64,000 bases of DNA, from positions 44,325,786 through 44,389,785 of the forward strand of contig QCXZ01000041.1 of the NCBI GenBank assembly GCA_025024175.1, given 5' to 3'. Below are positions 45,931-55,770 of this stretch, in pieces. The position numbers and the translations under genes are program-made. A model generated the notes under the pieces. That model did no database searches, was not told the origin of the DNA, and was given only the letters and a program-made list of their open reading frames with translations. Each line of letters begins with the position of its first letter. Positions within the stretch are counted from its first letter, which is position 1. Source of the DNA: Rhyzopertha dominica. Its lineage: Eukaryota > Arthropoda > Insecta > Coleoptera > Bostrichidae.

Positions 45931-46690
45931 TTCCTCTTAAAATACATTTCTCTCAAATATAACTGCAAAATTGAGAAAATTGCTGCCTTTAAAACCTCTT
46001 AAGTGTGTGTAGAAATCCAAAAATTCTCTTTTTCTAAAGACGCCCAATGATTTCAGCTTCTCTTTATCTGTTTTCAATTTTAGATCTTTAGCAACAGATT
46101 TTCGAATAACACTTGAAGTAGAATTTTGTCTAGGTTGCGAATCATTATAAGGTTTTCTGTTTTTTACATTTTAGGAACATACTTTAGTGTGAACGAGGCC
46201 TCAACTTCACAATGTTTTTTTTTCCTAGAAGCTGATTTAATATTTTTGAGGTAATAGGTTCAAATCCCAGCGGATTAATGTTAGTTTTGGTTTCAAGGAT
46301 ACTTCCTTGGATGGACTGAGAGCAAGGTGATCTTATTTTTTTACACTGAATCAGTGCATTCGCAAGCGTTATCCCTATCATTTCATTGAAAAGTCGATTC
46401 TAGATGCGTGTGTAAATCTGCAGGCTTTTATGTGTCCAAGTCTGCCATCAGTCAGTCGTATTTCGATGTATTTAAGAGTAGACCATTTTAGTTTTGTAGT
46501 ACTTTTTCAAAACGAATCATTCGGTTTTATTGTAGTTAACTAATCCGTTAGTTACTGATGGGTCATATTTAAATCGCTGTAGTTGCTAAGCGGCAATCTT
46601 ATTAAAATCGAACTCTTAGATAAATGTGTACCATCGTACACTTTCAGGATGAAACGGCCTAGAAGGGACGATTTTCTGAATTCGGAGCAA
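45931..46690. other. Unassigned sequence
   Basis: GGTTCAAATCCC at about 46257 resembles a tRNA B box; no A box or cloverleaf could be built around it, so no tRNA or SINE is called. Confidence 0.45.
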
Positions 46691-46849
46691 AAAAAAATTA
46701 AATGACATGATGCTCTTTACGAAAGAATGGCGCTGTTGCAAAATATTGCTAATTTGTATGTCTAATATTATTTATAGTAGCACACACAACCTTTCTAGAA
46801 CGTTTTCTTCTCAAAGTTAAAGCGTGTACAAACATGTAGCCCAAGTAAG

Positions 46850-47450
46850 CTCCAGGGTAAACGAAAACAAAGCAGGATATATAGGAATGGACGGAAAAGA
46901 AATAAGTACAAGGAGATTAGGAATGATAAACGTTATCGTTTTGAAAGGGCATATCGATTTGAATATTGTACCTTTACTTTGAATGAGAATAATAAGAAAC
47001 TTATGGAAATATAAAAGAGGCTAAAAAGAGGAACGAAAGCGTTAGGAGGGGCAAAATAGTGCCAAGGAAAACGAAAATCATAATCTACAGAAGAATCAAC
47101 CACCAGTGCTATAAGGATGTAAAATGTGGATCATAACCTAAAGTGTTATATAAAAGTTAGAAGGGTGGGAAGAAAGAGTATACCAAGGAAAGTATTTAGG
47201 AGAATGGAAATATATGGATATCCTAACATAACTCCGAAAGTGAAGTCAAGGAGCGCGTCAGTCAGGTATGTAGCGAAATGGCGCCTTATAGACATAGAGA
47301 AAAGGCTCTACTGGAGGTGAGGGAGCAAAAGACGAAAAAGAATCCGAGACTGAATGAAAGAGGGCAAGAACAGAAAAAGTGGAATAAGTTAATAGAAGAA
47401 AATTGAACCCATGGGCCCGATGGCCTGAATATCTTTTATATAGGAAACTG
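46850..47450 (+). mobile_element. Possible RTE-type LINE C-terminal relic
   Basis: Purine-rich, Lys/Arg/Glu-rich plus-strand text. TKIIIYRRINHQC (about 47083) could match 'K-x-x-(I/L)-Y-x-x-x-(I/L)-x-P'. A later frame gives REQKTKKNPRLNERGQEQKK then WNKLIEEN (about 47321-47405), resembling the C-terminal 'D-R-x-x-W-x-x-(L/I)-V' region. No RT catalytic motif can be read, so the call is tentative. Confidence 0.3.
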
Positions 47451-47599
47451 CAGTTGGTTAATAAATCATGTGTGCTGCACGAGCACACATAAATGTAGAT
47501 TCCGGTGACGTAAAAGAAATCTTTTCTTGAAGACCACTAGCAAACATCAAAAAGAAATACAAGCTAACGTATGGAGCTTGTGTTATTGAAGCCACATTT

Positions 47600-48180
47600 G
47601 TATTTTATCCTCAAGTATTTTTCCACGATCCAAATACCTTTACGGCAGCTCCATTTCCTCATACAGTAAAACTTTTGAGAGGAAATTCCTTCGTGTATTT
47701 TCCACTAAATCATCGCGATGCAAAGGATCAAAAGCAGCCGTCAGGTGACTCGAACGTATGTAACGAGGCAACCTTGCGAAAAAGGTCAATCGTATAGCGC
47801 GGAGAACGGGCGCGCGATTCGCAGCGCAACATGTCAGAAAGAGATAAACTGTGTCAATATCGATCAGCTGATAAGCACTGGCGTGTAATAAACTCGCATT
47901 TATCAAATAAACCTGGGCTCGGTGCATTTACACACTTGCAGGGAACGCGTGTTTGCTCGTTCGTACGCCTTGATCGGCTTATTGTTTTCAAAGTCCGATT
48001 AAGAAAGATGACAGCCAGTGGTGGAGCAAGAAGCGGGTATCGGGGGCCACTGACCGCACACTTGCAAAATACGGCCAAGCGATAAGCAGCGATAAAAGGG
48101 ACGACCACATAAACACTTGATTATATTATCTCGCGATGAAATTCAAGGACGTATTCACCTTCTATTGGATACAACGGTTA
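47600..48180. promoter_or_regulatory. GC/CpG-rich island 11, candidate enhancer
   Basis: CpG-dense (for example GGGCGCGCGATTCGCAGCGC near 47808). Notable words are CAAAGGATCAAAAG (two overlapping TCF-like sites, about 47718), several GATAA/GATAAG words (47841, 47867, 48080), a CAGCTG E box (47863), and GGGGGCCACTGACCGC (48041). Frames exist on both strands in the same place (47927-47640, 47831-48085, 48108-47854), which argues against coding. Confidence 0.38.
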
Positions 48181-48839
48181 CAGCGTTAATCAATGGGCAA
48201 ATATAAAATTGATGCCGCGTTTATAATTAACAGAACTAGAAGTTCCTTGCTGATAACCGAGCCATTAGTGTCTAGTTTCATTTTAGACGGTTCATTATTG
48301 TTTGATAAGGGAACGAATAGATTTCGAAATTATACACCTTTCGAATATATAGTTTATGAGATACACAATTCATGAGGATTAAGATGAGCGGGTTCATTTG
48401 TTGTATAAATTACTAATAGCAAGCTATCGTGCAGTTCGTCAAAGGTATTTCAATATGGCACACTTTACATTTTGCCTAGAATAAAGTAGTATTGTAATAT
48501 GTACAATTTTAATTTCGGAACAAGTCGTGCTTCAAGAATTCCATATTACACTGTGTTAGGACTGTTATTGTAAGGGGTAATAAATGTTCGTTGATTAATA
48601 AATAATTAATTGCTGTTAATTAAATAAACATGGGCCGTATTTGCATAAGAATACCCGTAAATAACATACCAAAACAAAGAAATCCAATACACTCCCTCCA
48701 CCTCGTTCATGACATCCAGAAATTAATCAATCAGTGGCTTTTTATGGACCACATGGAGTATTCGTTCACTCAGTAAACACCGGAAACAAACAGAATATTC
48801 TTTTACTGTACTGAATTGCACAACCAAATTTAGATAACT
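48181..48839. other. Unassigned AT-rich sequence
   Basis: Nothing recognised. Confidence 0.5.
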
Positions 48840-49600
48840 CACCGGGGGGCAACAATGCCCCAGGCTAGTCACAAAGTGTCTTCTCGCCTGGGCCCCCCTC
48901 TTCTTATTTCCACCTTTGGCCTAATTTCCTAGGTTATTAAACAAAAACAATAGTTTTCAACAACTACTAACTATTCTACCAAGCAGCCGCATCGGCAAGC
49001 GATAGCGCATGCATGTGAGTTTCTGACCATCACAAGGTCTCCTCAGAAGTGCCCATTCTGAGATCAACATCGAGGGTCATACACTGCGATGCGTCAAGGG
49101 GTTATCCTTAACCCCAGGCACACCAGTTGTCGATTTGAGTATCGGACATTAACTGGACCGACGGTATACCAAATACCATCGGTTCCCCCGTTGCTGGCAG
49201 GGCACACTGATACCAGAATCATACAACAGTCTCAAAAACTGTCCCAGTTTGGTAGCAACATAAAAACCTGACGTCAGGACTTTCAACAACAAAAATGCTA
49301 CCCTTTGAATCTCTCAAAGAGACAACAATCAAAATACATTTCAGTACTCACTACTTTAGTACTTTTAATCCAGTAATACTCCAATTGTCCATCAACTCTG
49401 GTCCAGCCACAAAACAAAGGAACAATCACCACTAAGAATTAACCAACTCACACATTCCAGCACCCGACTCATACTAATGTCGCGCTGCTCCGGTAAGGGC
49501 CTCGCCCAGAGGTTTCTTTATTGTAAACAAACCATAACTCATATAAGCTCTGGGTTCATTCTCGTCTAAATAAAACACATAGTCAAAATAATCTTATAAT
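48840..49600. repeat. CA-rich block of distinct composition, possible solo LTR or non-autonomous element
   Basis: About 760 bp in which the plus strand is rich in C and A and poor in G and T runs, with sharp edges. It opens with CCGGGGGGCAACAATGCCCC (48842) and contains a 12-bp palindrome CCTGACGTCAGG (49268) and a hairpin GGGCCTCGCCCAGAGG (49497). Near the right edge, the minus strand carries AATAAAG, a possible poly(A) signal. TG/CA ends, target duplications and a primer-binding site were not resolved. Confidence 0.35.
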
Positions 49601-49731
49601 CGAACTTTAAGTCAATATGGGTATAAATCAATAACGAAAATAAAATAAAATGGATATTAATAAAAGTAAATCTACTTATTAGAATAGAATTAAACAAGGG
49701 AAAAAAATGTCGCCTTTCATTATTATTTTTA

Positions 49732-49780
49732 GAATAGGTCAACTACCTTCAATAATTCCTATGAGAGACGATTTACAATT
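49732..49780 (+). repeat. Dispersed repeat family B, copy 2 (short)
   Basis: Contains AATAATTCCTATGAGAGAC, identical over 19 bases to the reverse complement of the 50300-50426 copy, preceded by a related GAATAGGTCAACTACC stretch. Confidence 0.55.
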
Positions 49781-50299
49781 TTTTTTAATTCGGTGACATC
49801 TTGTGGTGTAACTTTCAAAGTCACCAGATCAGTCCTCTACTCTTATAGTTCTCATCTTTAATTCCTTAACTTATTAACTTTGAATTTAATTTACTTAAAT
49901 CACTTTAAACATAGAAATTTCATTTCAATATGACTCGTTTTATTTTGTACTTGCAGGTGGCAAATAGATTTTGTTATTTTAAGAAAACGAAAACACATCG
50001 CAGGATCCTTAGCGCTTTAAAAACATATTACTAGTCGACCTTAAATGTTTTATCATGTTTCTTTTTTACTTTGGTGATCTTTACGCGCTGTATTAAACTA
50101 ATTTTTTCCTGAATTATTTATAACTTATCACATAACGTCAAAAGTTCCCAATCCAAAAATGGTGATTAGGAAAGACTACGTCGAATCAGAATCTGAAAAG
50201 TAGGTACATTCGGGTCGTTGTTGAAAATGCTACCTTTGTTGCGGCAAAAAAGTTTGTACGAAGTTTCTACCTCTTTCTCTTATTTAAAACTAGCATGAG

Positions 50300-50426
50300 A
50301 ACTACCAGAGCTACAACGCAAGATGAACCCTCCGAAATAAGATCGACCTGTTTCAGGATTTTGCTCAAATTTGTCTCTCATAGGAATTATTTGGTGTGGT
50401 TCATTTAATTCAAACACCCGGTATAA
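50300..50426 (-). repeat. Dispersed repeat family B, copy 3, with mariner-like terminus
   Basis: On the minus strand it starts TACCGGGTGTTTGAATTAAA at 50423, close to the CAGGGTGTTTGA end common in insect mariner MITEs, and continues with AATAATTCCTATGAGAGAC and CTGAAACAGGTCGATC, shared in order with 12567-12655. The 60-codon frame across it is part of the repeat, not a gene. Confidence 0.55.
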
Positions 50427-51769
50427 ACGGACTGCCAAAAGTGTAAGTGCGAGACAGTGCAATGTGTCATCGTTCCGTTTTTTCTCTAGTTTTAGTAAAT
50501 AAGCAACTGGGATGAAATGCTAAAAGCCACAAAACTGCTTTAGAGTTTAATGCAGGAAGATTTGACTTGGCTTAATAGGGTTAACTAAGTTTAATATATA
50601 TACTGCATTAGTTCAGTATGATGTTCTTCTCATTGTGCTTAAACTAATATATATTTGTATTGTGTGTGTTGTTCAGTAGAAATAATCGTAATATCAACAT
50701 AATAGTTCATTCATATTCCTTCTATTCTTGTTACTTGTTTTCATTTTAGTCCAGCTTGCTTGCTTGCGTATAAGTAATGCTACTCAAACCGAATGACCCT
50801 ATTTTGCAAATCTTTGCAGACAATAATGTGACCATTAGAATTAACAATGTGTATTATTTTATTTTCAGGTAAGCTGCATTCTAAATCCATAAATATGTAA
50901 GTTTGCATGTTTGTATTTATTTATGTCTATTTCTCAAAAATCGAATATTTCTTCCTTCTTCTCCAATTTGTTTATAATTTCAAGCTCCTCGCTATTTTTG
51001 CTCGACCCATTATAAAATGTTAATGTGGAACATGGAACATTTAATAAAGCAATGAGTTACATACATAATTTTAGTCTATACATGTATATTATGCTTGTAC
51101 GTATGACTTCATGAATACCTACTTGACTATACTTGCATATTCCAAGTATTATTTTGGCGATAAATATAAGATTAGACGTATAGGTATACACAATACGTCC
51201 AGCAACCTTCACGTAAATTTCGATAATAATCTTGTGACGACATTCCTCAAAATGTAGAAGGTAAAAAATTATAGCTCAGAAGCCTCTTTTTATGGCAAGA
51301 ATATTGGGCTCCTTGGGATCTGAAATAAACATGGCTGTCTCCTCCGATTTTATACGCTTAGGGGAGAGATGGTGGTAGGGAAGGGGAGATAAGCACCCCG
51401 CACGACAAAAACCATTCGATTGCACCCAGTAAATCTCTTTAAAGTTGAGATCCTTTTTTGCCCGTGTTGACCTTCAGGTTAATACAGAGCTAATCGCTGG
51501 AGCGTGTTATTTACTGGTACATGTTGGTAAATCGTTGAAAAAGTAATGGTATTAGCAACGATTTCCCTTGAAATAAATTTTTTTATAATTAAAGGTAATC
51601 CATAAAAATGGAATTGTTGCTGAAAATAAAATACAGTTCAGTGTCGATTATTATAAATGATGGACAGTAGGTTTAAATTCGCCAAAGTTGCGCATTCTTA
51701 TTCCACCATATTGAGAAATCGAAAGCTTTTTTTTAAACTAAGCTGATATTTTCATTTTAAATTTTTGCA
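50427..51769. other. Unassigned AT-rich sequence
   Basis: No frames or repeats of note; a G-rich patch (GGGAGAGATGGTGGTAGGG) at 51362 stands alone. Confidence 0.5.
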
Positions 51770-52500
51770 CTTATTTTTAAAATAATAAAAAGCTAAAAGC
51801 ATTTTCTTGCAGCAACTTTTTCTGTTCCATTTTGTCGAATACTTAAGTAGCTCAGCTCTTTTTGAAGTGCTATTTATGCCTCGTTGGCATAATAATAATG
51901 AGTTGACAGGTGACAAGAGTGTTTCGTAATTCGTCTGTATATCTATAACCTTGCTGTGCGACCCCGCAGAATATAGTTTAATGGGCTTAAATCGGGTGAC
52001 CGGGTTGGTCAATCAACTGTACCACAATTTCTTATCGATTTATTTGGAAAAAGCAAGTTTAAACTCTGATCTTCACTTCGCTGAAGGTACCTAATTACAT
52101 TTAGAATTGGCTCATAAAGATATGGTCCTGTTGGTAGTTTGTTATACCATAAACCTATCCACACATTAGCTCCAAACCTGTTACGGTTTCCAATTTTCCT
52201 ATTTTATCTGAGGTTTCCAATTGACCAAATGTGTTGATTGTTAAGAATAAACAATCCTAAATTTGAAAAACTGCATTCATCAATACGATTACTTATTCAG
52301 AAATATTCTGCGTTCATTAATATTACCCATACGATCAGGAAATTATTATTTTATATGTTATTATCGCTGCCATGAATTTTGTAAGATTTATAACTTTCTT
52401 TTAACAATGTTCTTCAAACTGCTGTTTGAGGCAAGTTTGTGTCTGTAGAAATGTTTCTGTTTGAAAGTGGCGTTATCAATAATAACAATAATACATATGT
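51770..52500 (-). mobile_element. Mariner-like transposase relic 4, longest copy
   Basis: Reading the minus strand downward, domains appear in the normal order. LPQTAV then RTLLKESYKSYKI (about 52425-52375) matches the helix-turn-helix end 'V-S-x-x-T-V-x-R-x-L-x-x-x-x-x-x-P-Y-x-(I/L)'. DECSFSNLGLFILNNQHIW (about 52280-52225) matches 'D-E-x-x-F-x-x-(N/G)-G-x-x-N-x-x-N-x-x-x-W', retaining the catalytic D-E. GANVWIGLWYNKLPTGPYLY (about 52180-52120) matches 'V-N-V-W-(A/G)-G-I-x-x-x-x-(I/L)-x-G-P-x-F'. TRSPDLSPLNYILRG (about 52010-51967) matches 'R-S-P-D-L-x-P-(L/C)-D-F-F-L-W-G'. The segment with 'D-x-A-P-x-H' is missing by deletion. Several stops interrupt it. No TIRs identified. Confidence 0.78.
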
Positions 52501-53154
52501 TGAATAAAGAAACGAAAGATGGATAACAAACTACCGCTTCAACTGTAGCATCTCAAATTTTTTTGGCGTACTCTATTATTATATAACTCTCTCTTTTTAT
52601 GGAAACATCCGTGTTCCAATAAACGAAGCAACTTTTAAAATAGGTTTAATTTGCCTGTCTTCTCTTAAAATACATTTTGTACAGAAGTATTTTTTTAACA
52701 TTTTTATTCCAAGCGTAATAAATTTGCATCGTATAGCCTTGTTAACTCTAATTTGGCATATTTTTTTTAATTTTACACTTTATTGCTTTATTTGAGTTAC
52801 TATTTTTTGTTGACAGGTAAAAATTAAATGATTGAAATACAATGGTATCTTGATTGTGAAATAAAAACATTTTTATTTTGCGTTTTGTTGATTACGAAAA
52901 TTCACGTTCGATGTAACGGAAGTTCTATATGGCGTCCATGGGAAATAAAAAAAATACGATGATGAGTTAAAGAAGACAAAACGTCGCTTAGAAATCCGTG
53001 TAAAACACAAAATGTTCTGCTAGAAACAAAAGTTTTCTTTTAGCACCGTTCATCCTGAAGAAGCCAAAATTTGGTATCCTCTTAGGATAGTTGGTCTAGT
53101 CTCACTTATCTAAATTGTTTTCCTCTCATGGAATAAGTATTGGATTTTCTACGG
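52501..53154. other. Unassigned AT-rich sequence
   Basis: Lies between the mariner relic and the second PLE copy; nothing recognised. Confidence 0.5.
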
Positions 53155-53645
53155 TAGACAGTGCTTTCCCGTTTTATTCGGGAGTATATAGTTTTTCTTG
53201 TAACGATTGCAATTATGTTTATATTGGTCACGGGAATATCATTTTCAATTAAAGGCCAGCAACATTTAAAACAATATCAGAAATCTAAAATACTGATATA
53301 GTTACTATAAACTCTTCCTTAGCAAAACATTTATTGTCATTTAAACATTTTTTACATTTTTTGACAAAATTCTCAAAGTTAATTGTTTTTTTTGAAACTT
53401 TGGAAATATACAAAATTATAGATAACAGTAATTTTACAATTTTGAATTATTTTTGCTATTTAAATTGTCCTATTCTAAATTCTTTGAATTATTATTTGTA
53501 TTTTTAGCATGCAGGCTACTTTTTGTTCAAAGTCTAGATTGCTCATTTCCAATTCTACACTTTTATTTAATTTTTTTAATTCTCATTTTTATAAGGCTCT
53601 TTTCCATTTTGTTGATAAATGAAGTGGATAAAGTTGGACCAGTGT
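53155..53645 (+). mobile_element. 5'-truncated Penelope-like element: GIY-YIG endonuclease domain
   Basis: From 53178 one frame reads SGVYSFSCNDCNYVYIG, the GIY-YIG core with the PLE-type C-x-x-C pair between the two motifs. After a stop-containing stretch comes NSSLAKHLLSFKHF (about 53308-53349), matching '(S)-x-(L/I)-A-x-H-(L/C)-x-x-x-x-H', and then FETLEIYKI (about 53391), matching the C-terminal 'R-x-x-x-E-x-x-x-I'. The following text (53453-53640) parallels the tail of the minus-strand PLE at 25605, both containing LSYSKFF and ending near DKVG. No RT domain precedes it, so this is a 5' truncation, the usual outcome of incomplete reverse transcription. Confidence 0.8.
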
Positions 53646-53689
53646 GCAATATTCGGTTCTTTATTGAATCCTAAATACCTAAATACCTA

Positions 53690-54140
53690 CGTTGCTGTCG
53701 CAAGAAATTTTGTACAAGGAAACCATTATGAGCTTGCGAAACATCGCATGATTTGTAATGCTTGACCCAGCTCTTCTTTCGTCAGGATCTGCGCTCTCCA
53801 CTAGAATTTGTTTTTTTCTCCACCGTTCCCGATTCGGAGCGAGATAAGTGAGTAATAAAGACCACCATACGCCTGAGAGCAGCAGCCGTTCGTTGAAAAC
53901 GGGGCACGTAAAACGTTTTGGGAATATAACGAGCGACTTTAGAAGTGCGTGGGCTGAAGAGACAATACTTGAATAGGCACCAAGTTATTACAGGTGCCAG
54001 CTCGCTAATGCCGCGATTCCATGAACCCGTTAACATCATGCCTTCGCGGTAGGAAAATCTTTTCTGCGAATTTGCTGTTTTCCGCAGATGAGCACAAAGA
54101 AATGGGTGTTGCCCTCCAGTGATGTAGCGTTTTTAAGTTT
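53690..54140. promoter_or_regulatory. GC-richer island 12, candidate regulatory DNA
   Basis: CpG-containing complex sequence (for example CACCGTTCCCGATTCGGAGC near 53821). The 85-codon minus frame 54039-53782 lacks a domain. Confidence 0.25.
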
Positions 54141-54469
54141 GGACCGTTATTCTAATAAGCTGGCCAGAACTTGCTTTGTAAGGTTTCTTTTTATGAGAAT
54201 AATTGTATTATTTAACAAGTAAATGTATGATGATTAAATGTACGCTTTCTCTACTTGCGCATAAAATCGTTGTTCTTCAGTATAATTCAGTAAGTTTCTT
54301 CACAAATAACTAAATCTACTGGCGACTAACTTGGTACATTAGATGCCGAGCCAGTCTCGCTATAAATCAACATAATCTCTCCAGAACTAGAGCGTTATTC
54401 TATTGCCGTTTTTTTCAGAATTAGTTTTTTTTTCTTATGTAACCAGTTACCGGTACCTAATTACCGCCA
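54141..54469. other. Unassigned spacer
   Basis: Nothing recognised. Confidence 0.45.
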
Positions 54470-55160
54470 ATATCAAGTTAACACACAATAAGGTCAACGA
54501 AGTTAAATTAGTGTTCAGGAAATTAAAGACGGTAAAGCTGGCGGAATGCGCATTTGCAGTTGAGCTCGTGATCTGTGCAGAAAACGAATAGAAGTTACAA
54601 CAAAATATAGAGTTGTGTAATAAAGAATTAACGAAATGTAAAATGTTAATAAATACAACTAAAACTAAAACAGTGGTCATATGAAAAAAAGACATATGGA
54701 TAGACATAACAATAAATGAAAAACCAATGCAACAGGTTAAGTATCTAGGAGTTACAATGCAAAGCAATTGAAAAAATTGATGAAGAGATAAAAAAAGAAT
54801 CACAAGTGCAATAAAAGTGTACTACTCACTAAATATGAAGTTAATAAACAAAAAGGAAATATGTATAAAGACAAAAATTATATGGTATACAAGACTATTT
54901 ATAGACAAATATGAACATACATAAGTGAAAGTTGGGTTTTAAGTAATAGACTGATAAATATACTGCAATCAACAGAGATAAAATACTTCAGACGTGTTAA
55001 AGGGACTACAGAATAAGAACCGACAAAATCGGAGAACTGGAAATACAGTCGAGTAAACAAAACAAAAGTGGTTCGGGCACCTACAAAACTAGTATGAGAG
55101 GCAAAGGTACAAGGAAAGAATAACAGAGAAGAGAAGAGGAATGCCACAGAAGACATGGAA
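54470..55160 (+). mobile_element. RTE-type LINE reverse transcriptase C-terminal relic, left part
   Basis: FAVELVICAENE (about 54555-54590) replaces 'F-A-D-D-x-V-I-C-A-x-x-E', both catalytic aspartates being lost. LQQNIELCNKELTKCKM and INTTKTKTVVI (about 54595-54680) match the 'W-x-x-x-(L/F)-x-x-x-x-(M/L)-x-I-N-x-x-K-T-K-x-M' region. VKYLGVTMQSN (about 54739) matches 'V-x-x-x-K-Y-L-G-(V/S)'. ITSAIKVYYSLN (about 54799) and ICIKTKIIWYTRLF (about 54860) match the thumb. KWFGHL (about 55066) matches the invariant '(R/K)-W-x-G-H-(V/L)'. PQKTWNMM (about 55144) is the 'R-P-x-x-(R/T)-W' block. The text breaks off there, where the hAT-like element begins, and resumes at 55709. Confidence 0.82.
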
Positions 55161-55707
55161 CATGATGCCAATTTAGCAGATTTTCCGCTAGATGTAGCAG
55201 AATTTGATTTCCATTTAGCGGACAAAATGACAAATTGCGGATAGCGGAATTTTTTGCGGTTTTTGTATTTGGAAATGATGGTATTTTTCATGCATTGTTT
55301 TTAAGCTTAATGTAGTCATTTAACACTAACACATTTTTTCGTGTTTTTAAACAAGTATCTTTTATGTTGTACACATATTACCATCATCAGTATACTATTT
55401 CTGTACTAGATCGTGTTTAATTTCTTTATCAGCTAGGCACTATACTTTACGAAATATTTTGCTATGAAAAGATGTTTTTTACCTTTAGAATTTTAGAATA
55501 CTGCATGTATTATAAATTATAAAAAGTTTATTGTTTTGGGCATCGGTTCCTGGACTTTTTGTTGACTGCACAAATATACTTCTTCGTAAAAATAAGTTTT
55601 TTACTGTTGGTTATTGTAATAATTTAAATTTTAGCGGATTTTTGTCCTATCTAGCCGATTTTAAGCCCGTTTTTAGTGGAAAAAAATTTTGAATGTTGGG
55701 AACACTG
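55161..55707. mobile_element. hAT-like non-autonomous element inserted in the RTE relic
   Basis: The RTE C-terminal reading stops at 55160 and resumes at 55709, so about 547 bp have been inserted. The ends are CATGATGCCAAT (left, mutated) and GTTGGGAACACTG (right), consistent with CAGTGTT-type hAT termini like those at 31971. Both subterminal regions carry TAGCGGA/TAGCCGAT-like repeats, a parallel to the GGGTAAT repeats of the other hAT element. The flanking 8-mers do not match, so the target duplication has decayed or the ends are misplaced by a few bases. No transposase. Confidence 0.55.
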
Positions 55708-55770
55708 AGCAAAGGACAGGACTAAGTGGAAGAAAATAGTGTACAAAAAGACTCTATATGAGTGAGAGAC
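55708..55770 (+). mobile_element. RTE-type LINE relic, right part after the insertion
   Basis: From 55709 the frame reads AKDRTKWKKIVY, matching the terminal 'A-x-D-R-x-x-W-R-x-(L/I)-V' block of RTE-type ORFs that normally follows the 'R-P-x-x-T-W' block about 20 residues later. This identifies it as the end of the ORF begun at 54470. Confidence 0.75.

Noticed and set aside
46240..46275. tRNA-like B box GGTTCAAATCCC
   Set aside because: No A box at the right distance and no cloverleaf could be drawn; neither a tRNA nor a tRNA-derived SINE is supported.
53776..53800. CTGACGAAAGAAGAGC-like word (minus) as a hammerhead
   Set aside because: It lacks a stem II hairpin between the core and GAAA segments.
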